This document shows, piece by piece, positions 12,460 to 24,684 of a stretch of 64,000 bases of DNA. How positions within the stretch are numbered: position 1 is the stretch's first letter; every line of letters starts with the position of its first letter. A model generated the notes under the pieces. The model did not search any database. It saw only the letters and a list, made by a program, of their open reading frames with translations, and was not told the DNA's origin. Both the position numbers and the translations under genes were made by a program. The stretch is from Cryptomeria japonica (lineage: Eukaryota; Streptophyta; Pinopsida; Cupressales; Cupressaceae): positions 122,727,640 to 122,791,639 of the forward strand of contig NC_081410.1 of NCBI RefSeq assembly GCF_030272615.1, read 5' to 3'.

Positions 12460-13918
12460 TTGTGTAAGAACTGGAAGATCAAGCAAAAGAGGACTAATCT
12501 TGATCAAGAATCGATAACTAAATCTAAGCACAATATAGTAGCTGACAAGAACAAGGAAACCAAACCGGTATGGGTTGAGAAAGAAAAGGAAAAGGCAAAA
12601 TCAAGTCTCATAGTTCAGACCGCCTTACATGATGAAAGGAAAAATATATGGGTTGTAGATAGTGGTTGCTCCAACCATATGACTAGTGATAAAAAGAAGT
12701 TCATCAAGCTTGAAGACTGGAATGGTGGTTTAGTAATATTTGAAGGCAACTCATCCATCAAAATAAAGGGAAAAGGAACTCTAAGTACTGATGGAAAACC
12801 AAGGGCACATGATGTGTATTATGTGGAAGGATTAAAACACAATTTGTTGAGTGTGAGTCAGATGTGTGACAAAGGTTATAAATTCACCTTTGATTCATCC
12901 AGTTGCCAGATAAAGAAAGACAGTACATCTCAGGTTGTGGCAGAAGGAAAGAGAATGGATGGAAATGTCTATAATCTGAAGGAATGCTATGAGTCCCAAT
13001 GCATGTTAGGATAGGTTGATGAAAGTTGGCTATGGCACCGAAGATTAGGCCACATAAAATTTGATAACCTAGTTGCAATAAGCAAAAAGGGGTGTGTGAG
13101 GAATATTCCACCCATCATCAAACCGGCAAGCACATTTTGTGATGAGTGTGTGAAGGGAAAGAAAACTAAGGTAAGCTTCAGGACAAAAGAGCACAACACC
13201 TCAAGGCCACTCGAAATTGTGCATATAGATCATGTGGTCCAACTAGGACAAAAGAACTTGCCGGTGAAAGATACTTTATGCTCGTCATTGATGATTACTC
13301 AAGAATGACATGGGTCACCTTCCTACAAGATAAGTCACAAGCATTTGAAAGATTCAAGATCTTTAGGAAGATGGTGGAGAATGAAAGTGGGTGCAAGTTA
13401 AAATGCCTAAGATCAGACCGGGGTCGAGAGTTCACATCAAATGAATTTGAAGATTATTGTGAAAAACATGGAATTAGAAGGCAATACTCAGCTGCTAAGA
13501 CACCACAGCAAAATGGCATGGTAGAAAGGAAGAATAGGATAGTTAAAGAAATGGCCATAACCATGCTAAATGAAGCTGGTCTACTAGACATTTATTGGAA
13601 GTTGTTCATACTGCTTCATATACCTTGAACCGGGTTCAATTAAAGACTAACAATAGAAGGACACCTTATGAATTGTGGTATGACCGAAAGCCATCAGTCA
13701 AATACTTCAAAGTATTTGGAAGCAAGTGTTTTATCAAGAAAGATATGGATGGTCTAGGAAGTTTTGATTCCAGGAGTGATGAAGGAATCTTCCTTGGTTA
13801 CTCATCCAACAATAAGGCCTACAAATGCTACAACAGAAGACTAAGAAGAGTCATTGAAAGTGTGCATGTAAAATTTGATGAGGACATGCACAAAGGATGT
13901 CAACCACAGGTTAACTAA
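12460..13918 (+). pseudogene. pol: Copia protease and integrase (inner element)
   Basis: The protease active site WVVDSGCSNHMT lies at about 12650-12685; the aspartate is intact. A GAG-pre-integrase region follows (LWHRRLGHIKFDNL, about 13030) with the zinc-binding CDECVKGK near 13140. The integrase core shows VIDDYSRMTWV (first Asp), SDRGREFTSNEFE (second Asp) and TPQQNGMVERKNR (Glu), so the D,D,E triad residues are all present. The downstream part has TPYELWYDRKPSVKYFKVFG and GIFLGYSSNNKAYK. Breaks: TAG at 13012, a frameshift near 13275, another near 13600, and a stop at 13916. Integrase would insert the cDNA into chromatin, but these breaks prevent a full product. Confidence 0.9.
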
Positions 13919-14002
13919 TATGATGATTTCGGTGATGAAGGTGATGAAGCTCAGTCAGACAATGAACCAGAAGAAGAATCAAAGAAAACTCCCAACCGGT
14001 AT

Positions 14003-15646
14003 GTGCAACAGAATCACCTGAAAGAGCAAATTTTGGGAAATAAGAGTGATGGAGTGCAGACTAGAAGAAGACTTGCCCAAAATGAGGAACAAGTCAATCT
14101 TTGCCTCATGACTGAAGTTGAACCAAAAACATTCAATGAAGCCAGCAAGAGACAAGAATGGATGGATGCCATGGAAGAAGAATTGCAACAGATTGAAAAG
14201 AACAAGACTTGGGAATTAGTCCCTAGACCAGAAGACAAGAACATCATTGACACAAAATGGGTCTACCGGAATAAGATGAATGAAGAAGGTAAGATTGTTA
14301 GGGATAAAGCTAGACTGGTGTCCAAAGGATACTCTCAGGTAGAGGGGATTGACTTTGAAGAAACATTTGCACTGGTAGCCAGATTAGAAGCAATCAAAAT
14401 GTTCCTAACCTTTTTTTCCTACAAGGGTTATAAAGTATACCAAATGGATGTAAAATTTGCCTTCCTGAATGGAAATTTGGAAGAAGTGTACATGGAGCAA
14501 CCAGAAGGGTTTCTACTGCATAATGATGAGACATTTGTGTGCCAGTTGAAGAAGGCCTTGTATGGTCTAAAGAAAGCTCCTAGAGCATGGTATTCAAGAT
14601 TAGATCAGTACTTGAAGGAATAGGGATTCAAAAAGGGAAGTGCTGATAGAAATTTATACATAAAGAAAGATGGGAACCACATGATCATTGTGGTTGTGTA
14701 TGTAGATGACATTATCTTTGGATGAAACAAGGACACCCTCTACAAAGAATTTGCTGATCAGATGTAGTCAGAATTTGAGATGTCAATGCTTGGTGAATTG
14801 AAATACTTCCTTGGTTTGCAGATATTACAACAAGAAAAAGGATTCTTTATCTCACAAATCAAGTATGCAAAGGAGATGTTGAAGAAATTCCAATTGGAAG
14901 ATTGTAAACCGGTAAGTACCCCCATGGTGACCGACAGTAAATTGAGCAAGAATGATGAATCACCGGTGGTGGATCAGACTCTGTATAGATCCATGATTGG
15001 TAGTCTATTGTATTTAACTTCTTCAAGACCAGATATAGTTCAGGCACTATGCATTGTGGCCAAATTCCAAGCTGTACCTAAGCAGTCACATATGAATATT
15101 GTAAACATAATCTTTAGGTACCTACAAGGGACACTCAGCTATGGATTATGGTACCCTAAACAAGGAGATTTCATCTTGGAAGCATATACTGATGTTGATT
15201 GGGTAGGTTGCATTGATGATCGGAAGAGCACCAGTGGTGGTGCATTCTTCCTAGGTGACTGGTTGGTCTCATGGAATAGCAAGAAGCAAGACTCAATCTC
15301 TCTATCTACTGTTGAAGCTTAATACATTGTTGTTGCTACATGCTGCTCTCAAGTGCTTTGGATGAAGAAGACTCTCAAAGACATACAGGTGGACATCACT
15401 GATCCTATTCTCATTCGGTGTGACAATTCAAATGCAATCAGCATAGCAAAGAATCTGGCGATGCATTCTAGAACAAATTGCATTGCTATCAAGTATCATT
15501 TTCTCAGAGAAAAGGTTGTAGGAAAGGAGGTAAGAATGGATTATGTCCCTATCAGAGAACAAGTAGCAGACATTTTCACCAAACCATTATCGGTAAGAAC
15601 TTTTGAGTACCTCCAACACAAGTTGGGAGTTGTGTCATCCACCTAG
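14003..15646 (+). pseudogene. pol: Copia reverse transcriptase and RNase H (inner element)
   Basis: One frame with in-frame stops. The reverse transcriptase begins with [20 protein letters not shown] and has [39 protein letters not shown] and the catalytic YVDDIIFG (about 14698-14720) intact. The end of the domain has SMLGELKYFLGLQI. RNase H follows with AYTDVDWVGCIDDRKSTSGG (about 15184) and, after a stop at 15320, RCDNSNAISIAKN and REQVADIFTKPL. The last sense codons are at about 15643. Stops at 14621, 14723, 14765 and 15320 make it a pseudogene, but catalytic residues are largely preserved. Confidence 0.92.
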
Positions 15647-15811
15647 GAAGGATATTTGTGGTTCAGGGGGAGTTGATAATGGTCAAAGGGGGAGCTTGGT
15701 ATGGATCAAAGGGGGAGTGTACAATACCCTTTGTCATTGTGTCAAAGGGGGAGAAATGTACCGGTATGAAGTGTTTTGTGAGAAGTTGATATCAATGCCA
15801 AAGGGGGAGAT
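15647..15811 (+). other. Copia 3' UTR with five polypurine-tract-like words
   Basis: The word (C)AAAGGGGGAG or a close form recurs at about 15664, 15683, 15706, 15742 and 15798. The last copy (CAAAGGGGGAGAT) directly abuts the 3' LTR and is the expected primer for plus-strand DNA synthesis. A similar series on the minus strand is seen at 56937-57225 in the other Copia element. Confidence 0.85.
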
Positions 15812-17437
15812 TGTTGGCCTTTTTGGCATTAAGTTGTCATTGATGTCAATTGGTTTGGAAATGGCACCGGTATGATGGCCATTCTCATGAAAGTGAGCAG
15901 ACCATAGGGAGGCTACCATCAAGGAAAATTTTACCAGTAAGGCATAAACCAGGATGATGGCTGATGATGGTGGACCATCGGTAAGGAAATAAACCTATCT
16001 GGAAGATGGATACCTATTTATGATGAAGAGGCAGAATGCTAAAGAAATCACAAATCACCAGAGGTGAAGATGGGTTAGCAGAAGAATAAGGTTCTACCAG
16101 TAAAGGGATGTACCAATATGAGATTTCTAATTGATCAAGTTTGAACCAATTGTGTGTTGGTGAGCTATGTGTTGATCATTGTGATGCCATGTGGACCTGA
16201 GGTGGCAAATATGTTGTGGACGGTGAAGCCTCCATCAACAGGGTTGTTGAAACATATAATTGCCATTAATAAAACAACCACAAATCATGGGTTTGTATAT
16301 GATTGTTGTGGCTCGAGGAAGAAAGGATAACAAAGGAAGATTAGGGAGCAGTTGGTGCTTGCATCAATGAAAAGGAAACAATGAGGCATTTTTATGCATC
16401 GATGGATTTCAAGGCTAGAAATCGAGTTTGTGATTGCTATCTTTAGCAAGTATCCACTGGAAAATGAAAAATGTGTATAGGTGCATCCTTGGAGTACATG
16501 TGATTGATCCTAGATAGACTGGATCAGATCTCATGCAGGTTGTGTCAGGAATAGGAAACCCTAGCCACTCTAAATTTGAATTGGTTTTTGGTGCAAAATC
16601 ATGATATGAAGAGATTAGCTTGAGACAAAACAAGATGATGCTGTAGAGAAGAAAAAGAGAAGAAAAAGATTAAGTGCTGATAAGATTTTAGCCTTAGAAT
16701 TTATTCTAAGAAAGTTGCAAAGTTAGTGAGCAAGCAAACAGGTGAGAGGGTTTAACCGGCAGTGATTGAGTACTGATATAACTGTAAGTTCAATAGTTAA
16801 GAAGACCGACAAAGTGCAGTAGAGCAAGGCAACATCCTAGAGTAACATAGAGTGTGATGAGACTGTGAGAGAGAAAGAGTAATAATAGTGGCCAAGAATC
16901 AAAGAAAGTAATTTCACAATCGGTAGTGTGAGATTCAGTGGAAGTGAAGGTTGTCAACCGATAGTGAGTTATTTGATCAAAGAGTTGCATAATACATTTG
17001 CAACAAGAAGTCTTAATTGTATTTAATTAGTATTTCAATATATATCGCCAAGTTGAAGCTTGGTGCAGGGATTGGTTCTCCTTGGGTTGGTGCCCTAAAA
17101 GTGCAGGTGTTCATCCCCTAAAAGTCAAGGGGTTGGTTATCCTTGGGTTGGTGCCCTAAATCTTTGTAATCCAGTGTTTTACCTGTGAGGCTGGATTGGA
17201 GCAGTAGTCTCCAACAACTTTTCTCACCGAGGTTTTTCCTATATTGGGTTTTCCTCATACATTTGTTGTTGTGAGTTGAATTTATGTGATTGATCACTTT
17301 GGCTTTCCTTCCCGCTTCACCGGTTTGAATGTTTAGTTGCTCAATTTTGTAGCAGGCTTTCTAAAGTTGTTCAACGAGGTAAAAAGAAGTAGCAACCACT
17401 AATTCACCCCCCTCTTAGTGGTGGTCTGTGTTCAACA
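15812..17437 (+). repeat. 3' LTR of inner Copia element
   Basis: 1626 bp, starting TGTTGGCCTTTTTGG and ending GTGTTCAACA, followed by the target duplication CTATT. It carries a local tandem duplication near 17075-17155, where CCTTGGGTTGGTGCCCTAAA occurs twice, absent from the 5' LTR. The end stem-loop is at 17396-17421. Confidence 0.92.
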
Positions 17438-17782
17438 CTATTTGATAGATGTACTTCCTTAAATCTCAATTTAGATCTTGTGGATTATTGGTTTGAGTCT
17501 TCTATAGCCTATTTGAGGCAATTGCAATCTTGAAATTAGAAGCCCACTTTTCCCTTGTTTGCAAGTGGCCCATTGTACATGCACTAAGTATAAAGTGTGA
17601 AATCATCATTTTTTATTTTTTTTAAATTTTGTGGGGGGGGGTGGCGGGTGGGGGGTGTCTTGTGTGATTGTGCCTCTCTTTATCTTGTTCTCTTTCATTT
17701 TTTTACTATCAATTGTCCTAAATTTGCATATTTAACTCCACATAACTGCGCTTCTTGAAAAATTGATGCCTAGAGTAAGTTA
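17438..17782 (+). other. Leader of outer Copia element, right part, with G-run
   Basis: Continues the outer element's leader after the nested insertion. At 17632-17657 it holds four or more close G-runs (GGGGGGGGGTGGCGGGTGGG at its core), a possible G-quadruplex. No coding pattern before the gag start at 17783. Confidence 0.6.
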
Positions 17783-18657
17783 ATGGAAAAAGGATCAAGT
17801 CATTATATTGATGGAACTATAACGACACTAAATAATCCTAATGATCACATTGAATGGATCGCAAAAAATAATCATGGCTCTTGGAACTCTATAGAAATAT
17901 GTTCAAAGGATCTTGCCTATCACATTGAAAAGTGTAAAATAGTTAAAGATGCTTGGGATATCTTGGGTAAATTGTATGGCCAAATTGATGAGATTAGAGG
18001 CTACCAACTTGACAATGAGCTCAATATGTTGGATCCCAAGAATTTTGATACAATCTATAACTATGTCACTAAGGAAAATGAGCTAAGAGCACAACTCAAG
18101 GATTGTGGCATTGATAAGAAGGATGCATAGTTGTCTATAATTTTTTGGGAAATCTTCCATTAGAATATGTAGCATTTGTTTCTAGCTTCCATTTCATCAC
18201 TTGACAGTGGATAGTTATTTCACTATACCATCATTTGATGCATTCACAAAAAATTTGATGTTAGAGAAATTGAAGTTGATGAGCATGAGGATTCTCAAGC
18301 TGTCAAAGTCCAAATCTTTGGTGGCAAATCAATGGAATTAAGGAAAGAGTTCTAGCAAGAAGCAGAAGTAGTCTAAGTCAAAGACACAATAAAATAAACC
18401 ACAATCATCCTCTCCACAACAAGGCAATATTTAATTTTACAAGAGGGGAAATACATCTAAGAAGGAGAGTTATTCATATTGCAAGAAATTTGGTCATGAT
18501 GAGCATCATTGCCACTCAAAGAAAATTTTTGAGTTGAAAAACATCATTAAGAAGAACAACATCAATTTTCCATCTGCCTACAAGAAGAAGGATTCACCTC
18601 CTTTCAAATCCTCACAATCAAAAGGAAAAGGGAAAGCATTTGACATGGCATAAATAG
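17783..18657 (+). pseudogene. gag: Copia gag (outer element)
   Basis: The open part (17783-18130, 115 codons) has IVKDAWDILGKLYGQIDEIR and YNYVTKENELRAQLKDCG, matching the Copia gag (UBN2-type) domain. Beyond a stop at 18128 the frame is broken, but a zinc-knuckle remnant remains near 18475-18520 (SYCKKFGHDEHHC); its first Cys has been lost. A basic, Ser/Lys-rich tail follows (SSQSKGKGKAFDMA). The start at 17783 is the first Met in the open frame and lies about 0.35 kb after the insertion site of the inner element. Confidence 0.82.
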
Positions 18658-19970
18658 GTTCTTCACAATAAAGGATACTTGACTCGAGCTCCTCTCATCA
18701 CATGGGTTTTACAAGGGAGCAATTTTCCACATTGGAGCCATCTATGGTACCTCACATTTTCATTGGTGATGATACTCAAGTGGAAGTTTAAGGGAAGGGT
18801 TTGGTTGCCATGGATGATAGAACTTTTGAGAATGTTCTCTATGTTCCTAACTTCAACACTAACCTTATTTTTATCTACCAAATCACCCACTATGCAAATG
18901 TAAAGAAAGTTGAGTTTATACCTAATTCAGTTATGGTCAAAGAACTTGAGAATGATACCTTGGTAGCAGTGGGACAAGCCAATCACAACTCATGGATTTA
19001 TTCTTTCTCCCACTTTGTGCCTTGATCTCCTTCTCTCACCTTGATCACTCATTCAAACTTAGAAAGTAAGCTTTGGCATGAACATTTTGGACACCTCAAC
19101 TACCACTATCTTAAGTAGCTAATCTCTAAGGATATGGTCATAAGTCTACCTCAAATCACCATTTTAGAAGGTGTATGTTCAAGGTGTTCCATGGGAAAGC
19201 ATCCCAAAGAGAAGTTTGATAAGGGGATCAGAAGTCTTGAAGAGCTTTGTAATTTCTTCAATTGTTTCACAACAATTTAGTAGGCCCATTTCTCATGCCA
19301 TCATTCAACAAGGCTTGCCATGTCCTCACCTTGATTGATGACTACTCCTGCTTCCTTTAGGTCTACTTTCTTGTTCATAAGACTGAAGTGTTTGACATAT
19401 TTCTAGCCTTTAAGGCTCAATTTGAGAAGCAACTAGGGAAACTAGTCAAGATTCTTCGCACAGACAATAAAAGAGAATATGTGAACAATATACCTGATGA
19501 ATTTTTCACTATTTAGGGGATTGATCTTCAACACTCAGTTGCCTAAACTCACTACCTGCATGATTCATGCTTGTTCTCTTGGTCAAACTTTTTGGATAGA
19601 AGCTATTACTCGCACCACACACATCCAAAATCGGGTCTCCCACAAGGATTTAAAGTGTATCACTCCTTCTGAGGCTTGGTGTGGAAGAAAACCAATTGTG
19701 AGACATTTTAGAGTCTTTGGGTGTCTGACATGGGCTTACATTCCTCCCTAGAAACACAAGGCATTGGAACCTCAGAGTAGGATTTGCATATTTGTTGGAT
19801 ATCTTAAGGGTGTTAAGTCATATCGACTTATGGATCTAGAGACACATGAAGTTTTCATTGAGAGGAGTGTTCACTTTGAGGAAAGATCATCTAGCTTGGC
19901 TTCTCATCATCCTTCTCCTTCCTCCATTGTGGATAGCGATGATAATGACTCAAATGATAACTCTCCCTGA
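18658..19970 (+). pseudogene. pol: Copia protease remnant and integrase (outer element)
   Basis: The protease region is recognisable only downstream of the active site (VAMDDRTFENVLYVPNFNTN, about 18810). The pre-integrase block is LWHEHFGHLNYHYLK (about 19072), followed by the zinc-binding CSRCSMGKH (about 19178). Integrase remains include LIDDYSCFL, LRTDNKREYVNN and the C-terminal EAWCGRKPIVRHFRVFGCLT and RICIFVGYLKGVKSYRL. Many stops and several frame changes break it, and the integrase Glu region is scrambled near 19500-19560. The last open part (19764-19970) ends in a Ser/Asp-rich stretch. Confidence 0.85.
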
Positions 19971-20129
19971 ACTCCAACTCGTAGGATCACACCTTCACAG
20001 GGTCCACTTGTAGCTGAGGAAGCTCATCCTTCATCTCCTCCAAGACCTTGTTGGATTGACAGACTCTTGAGTTAGTAGGTTCTCTTGTCAGGGATCCTTT
20101 CGACACTCAAAAGACTTGGTCACAAAATC

Positions 20130-21480
20130 AAGATATTCCACATGATTACATTGCTACAACTTTTGATCCGCAATCCTTTCAAGAAGCATCAGGTGTTCCC
20201 AAGTGGGACTTAGTGATTAAGGAAGAGTATAGTTCCTTGATGAGGAAAAACACTTGGGAGTTAGTCCCTCTCCCTAAGGGGAGAAAGATGGTTTGATGTA
20301 AGTGGATCTCTTAGACTAAGTTTGTAGCGGATGGTAGTGTGGATAAGTACAAAGCTTAGGTTGTTGTGAAAGGTTTCTCATAGATTCTTGGTGTTGATTA
20401 TACTGAGACCTTTGCACTTGTAGCTAAGATTAAATCCATTCGCTTGACACTTTCTATTACCACAGCTCATGGTTGGGTTGTACATTAGATGGATGTGAAG
20501 AGTGCATTTCTTCATGGGGATCATGAAAGAGGAGATTCACATGGAGCAACCACGGGGATTCATTTGGGATTCTTCATTTGTTTACCACTTGAGGAAGTCT
20601 ATCTATGGCCTCAAGCAAGCCTCTAGGGCTTAGTATACCAAGATGAATTCCTTTATTCTCTCCATATGATTTACTAGGTGTCATTATGATCCAAATATCT
20701 ACATTTTATGATAGGATGTCTCTCATTTGATATTTATGTTCTACGTTGATTACTTGATCATTACGGGGAGCACCTCATCCATCATTGATAGTGTCAAATC
20801 TTCTTTCCATGAGATATTTGCTATGAATAACTTTGGCATTTTGCACTACTTTCTCGAGATTAAGATATCACAATCACCTTCTAGGATTACTCATGCACAA
20901 CCCAAGTATGCTCTTAATCTTCTAGCATGATTGCATATGGCTGATTGTAAGTTTGTGCCTACTCTCTTTCTTTCAGGAGTCAATCTTTAGGCTAAGTGTT
21001 CCACACCACTTGTTGATGCCACATTGTATCATCATCTTCTTGGGAGTCTCATCTACTTGACTCACATATGCCTTTATATTTCCTTTGTGGTTGGCATGGT
21101 TTCATGCTTTATGCAAGAACCACATGAGATTCATTGGAAAGATGCCAAATTCATTTTGCACTACATATAGTTTACACTTCACTTTGGGATTCACTATGTA
21201 GTAGGCACAAGACTTTCCTTGGTTGGTTACACAAACTCCAATTGGGTTGGCAATCTTCATGATCATAAGTCCACTTTACATTACAACTTTCATCTTGGTT
21301 TGAGCCCCATTTATTACACTTGAATGAAACAATCATAGTGCCATTCAGATCTTGAAGAACTCAGTTCACCATTAGCAGACCAAACACATTGAGATCCAAA
21401 TGCACTACATCAAGAAGTTGATTCAGGTTTAGATCATTGATTTAGATTAGGTTGCAAACATCTTCACCAAACCCTTCAAT
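20130..21480 (+). pseudogene. pol: Copia reverse transcriptase and RNase H (outer element)
   Basis: Starts with the PKWDLVIKEEYSSLMRKNTW block (about 20200) and VPLPKGRKMV. The YVDD box is changed to YVDY (about 20742-20760), losing a catalytic aspartate. IHMEQPR-like sequence near 20535 is shifted out of frame by a small insertion. Later blocks are FGILHYFLEIKISQSPSRI, a degenerate RNase H (VGYTNSNWVGNLHDHKST, near 21215) and VANIFTKPFN (about 21450). At least ten stops occur. The wrecked active site, compared with the intact YVDD of the inner element, fits its greater age. Confidence 0.87.
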
Positions 21481-21787
21481 AAGAGTAAGTTTCATCAGTT
21501 GTGAGCTCTCTTGGGAATGCAAGATATTTCATCAAGGGATTTTAGTTGACTTTTGCATCCTCTCTTATGGGGGGAGACATTTTTCTTTCTCAAGGTTTTG
21601 TCCTTCTTTGATAGTTCTTTTGTGTTTTTTTTCATCTCTCTTTTTGGGGGGAGTTTTTTCCTACTGGGTTTTCCCCCTTTCTCCATTTATGAGAGATTGT
21701 ATTGCATTTGTACATGGGTACCTAACATGGCCTCACAGCCGAGACCCATCTCACATTGTTAGATTGAGTCGACATTACCCTAAGTTG

Positions 21788-22157
21788 CAGTTAAGGGGGG
21801 TGTTGGTGTAAATTATGTCTCATAGTTACACTTTTCTTAATTTGACTTAAGATAATGCATTCATTGCAGTTTGCATATGAGACAATTAGGGAATTATGAT
21901 CCACCTTTAATGGAATGTTCTATTATTTATCCTACCTACCCCTACCCACCCTTGTATCTCATTGGGCGACATGTCATGATTGTGTGCTCTCATTTCCCTA
22001 TGACTTTGCCTTTATAAGCAAGATTATTTTTATTGTATAGTTGATTGAGTTTTGCATTTTGATGAGAATACAATATATTCTTGTCTATCTTTGTATCTCA
22101 TGTGTTGTGCCATTCATTGGCCTCTAGATCTTGGTTATTATTTGGCAAATTCTTACA
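21788..22157 (+). repeat. Polypurine tract and 3' LTR of outer Copia element
   Basis: GCAGTTAAGGGGGG (21787-21800) is the polypurine tract. The LTR itself is 21801-22157 (357 bp), TGTTGGTGTA...TTCTTACA. It keeps a TATA-like TTTATAAGCA at 22011 that the 5' LTR lacks, and has lost about 85 bp near 21898 that the 5' LTR keeps. Confidence 0.88.
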
Positions 22158-23599
22158 ACTAAAGCAACTCTCCATGTTTATCTTATTTCACCCAACTACT
22201 GCTTGGGCATATAAAGTTACATTTTTTGTTATAAAAGTCTTCAAAAGTGCCTCAAATAGTCTTTAATTAGCCTTGAAATCTTTCCCAACCTCATCCTTAT
22301 TCATTGGGTCATTATGAGCTCCAAAATTGCCCTCAATTGATGCATTTCATGAAATCATTACAACAATGAATCTCAATTTTTTACTCTTATGAACTCTTGT
22401 ATCTTTCTTGGCACTGTTGTAAGGTCTAGTAATTTAGATTTTGGTCCTCTTGAGCTTTATTTTAGCCAAAACAATATCTCTATATCATATTTCTTTATTG
22501 TTGTATCATTATACCATTCCTTACCTGTTTGACATGGTTTGTGATTAAATTTTCATGAGCAACACCATTTCCTTGGCCTTTTCATTGTATTCTTTTTATC
22601 TCTTCTCTGAACACATGACCTCTCCTTATGATAAAAATTTGATTACAATGATAGCTTATCAATTTTCCCTATACCATTTAATTATTCATTATCCTCTATG
22701 TTCTTGACTGTACTATCATCATTATCAACCTTGTCATCTACTGTAACCTTTATATTCAGAGTGCATTCTTTTCTCCTTGACCTCTACAAAACTTCTTTGT
22801 GTTTGCAAGCACAACTTAATGTTTTTTTTAAGTTTGATGTCTTTAAGACTGTGTTTTGATCTACATCTTACTATGAAAATTCCCTTTGTAAAGATTGAGG
22901 AGTTGCAACCACTACTCTCATATCATTAACTACCCAACCTGAGGATCCACTACCTTCAAGCCTTCTCACCATTGCTACAACAATGATAAGCCTTTAAACC
23001 TTACAATGATCTCTAGATCATTACAACATTTTGTCATCTTTTTAATGACTTTCTATCTTTGTTTTCCTCTCACAATAATGCCTTTATAACTATTACTTGC
23101 AAGTACATGCTCTCTACCAACCATGAATGTTGTATCTAGAACATGTAAAAGTATAGCTTCATTCTTGACCATTGTACCCTTTCATTCTTCATATGTTTGT
23201 CTTGTCATCCTTTAATACAACTGTAGACTGCTCTTTTAATCTCTAATATTGTCACTAAAAAATCTTTCAATATTCTTTGTATTAGCCATGGGTTCCATTC
23301 TTATTGCGATGATTATTATGCAATTGTTGGCATGATATAGCATCATTCTTACTCCTGATAGGCTTGCTACTCTAACCCTTCTTTGTAACCCCTACCATAA
23401 ACTATTGTACACAATTTCCATGCTTCCCTTTGTCATTGTTCACCAAGGTATTCATAACATTGCTTACTATATCTCCATAGCTATACGTTTGCCTCCATTA
23501 TTACTAACATGTTCATCATGATCTCTTTTGATTGTGATGTCATGTTTGGTATGTTAGAGCATGCCATTCAAAAGATTGTTATTCTATATCATGCAAGGG
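22158..23599. other. Unassigned DNA between outer Copia element and repeat A copy 2
   Basis: About 1.4 kb of AT-rich, T/C-rich DNA without a protein-like frame. It adjoins the start of the aligned part of repeat A copy 2 without a visible boundary. Since copy 1 begins at the window edge, this stretch may be the part of repeat A that lies left of the window in copy 1. Confidence 0.4.
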
Positions 23600-24684
23600 A
23601 CTGTGTATCAAGTGAGCAATTACACACATTGTGGTAGCTCTGCCATTGCTATTGCACTTGATTTGCAAAATATACATCTCATAGAAACTCTACCCTCTTA
23701 TCACTCTTTGTGATGATCACAGTCACTTTCTACCATCTTCATATAAAACTCTTCATGACCACTTCTATGATGATTTGTGAGTGGTCACTCATCATACAAA
23801 TTTGCCCTTTCACATAACTTCATACCTCTATCTCTTCTTTACTATCCTTTTATTTAAACTCAAGAGCATAAAACTCAAAAGAAGCAATCTCAAGAGAAGA
23901 TTTTCAGCTCTATGATAGTTTCTTTCAAAAAATTGACATTCTGCCCAACTATTGTAAGACTAGAAATACCTTGTTTTGTTGCCAATATCATGACTTCTTG
24001 TTTTTGATAGTCTTCATGTATCATTATCCCTTGTTTTTACCAAAGAGATCTTCCTTCTAATTTGCCTTTTGAAGATTCCTAACCTCTTTCTTCACCACAA
24101 AATACTAATGAAATTCTTGAAAACTTTATCAAATATCTTCAAGATTCTATCTTTACATCCTTTAAAGTAATTATTTATAGTGGTTGATCATGTTATACAT
24201 CTACAATGCCCAAAATGCAAATAGTGTGGAAAAATCCAAACAAAATAACAGAGTAACACTCTTTATTACTTCTTGAGACCATACACTTTACACTCAACAC
24301 AACCCTAAAGCATATCATAACAGCTATATACTGCTTGACATATGGTAAATTTGTATTGAGCTTTCAGAGTTTGGCAACAACAAAACATGGACATGGTTTC
24401 CAAATTACATAAAGCCTTTTTTCTATTTTGCATGTTGAGAAGATCTCTGAACTATCATAATGAAATTTTACAGATACCAAAGACTTCTATAAATTTTGTT
24501 AGATAATACTTTGAGCTACACTTTTGCTAGGGCATAATAGTTGACATTTCTATGTCACCCTTAACCAATCGATCATAACCGATCTTAGACATCTTCAATG
24601 ATTTAAACCCTCCTGCATTTTACCCAAGGCCTTCAACCTTTAACCCTTAAGCCTCATGCCTTAGTCATTTCTTGGCTATGTTAT

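Larger units (their letters stand above)
8794..17437 (+). mobile_element. Inner Copia retrotransposon, complete, SIRE-like layout, 8.6 kb
   Basis: Both LTRs are present and flanked by a perfect 5-bp target duplication CTATT (8789-8793 and 17438-17442). The primer site is Met-like, the polypurine tract is CAAAGGGGGAGA, and the coding order is gag, protease, integrase, reverse transcriptase, RNase H. A long gag with several zinc knuckles and a 3' UTR with repeated polypurine-like words resemble the SIRE/Maximus group of plant Copia elements; that group name is inferred. The LTRs are clearly diverged (roughly nine-tenths alike by eye), and the frame has many stops and at least three frameshifts, so it is inactive. 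It inserted into the leader of the outer Copia element. Confidence 0.93.
6805..22157 (+). mobile_element. Outer Copia retrotransposon, old, split by a nested Copia element
   Basis: Bounded by LTRs 6805-7221 and 21801-22157, which both start TGTTGGTGTA and end TTCTTACA. A perfect initiator-Met primer site follows the first LTR, and a polypurine run (TTAAGGGGGG) precedes the second. Domain order on the plus strand is gag, protease, GAG-pre-integrase, integrase, reverse transcriptase, RNase H, which is the Copia order. The complete Copia element at 8794-17437 is inserted in the leader, so the element proper is about 6.7 kb. Stops and frameshifts in every domain and a damaged YVDD box make it dead. 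The nesting proves it is older than its insert. Confidence 0.9.
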
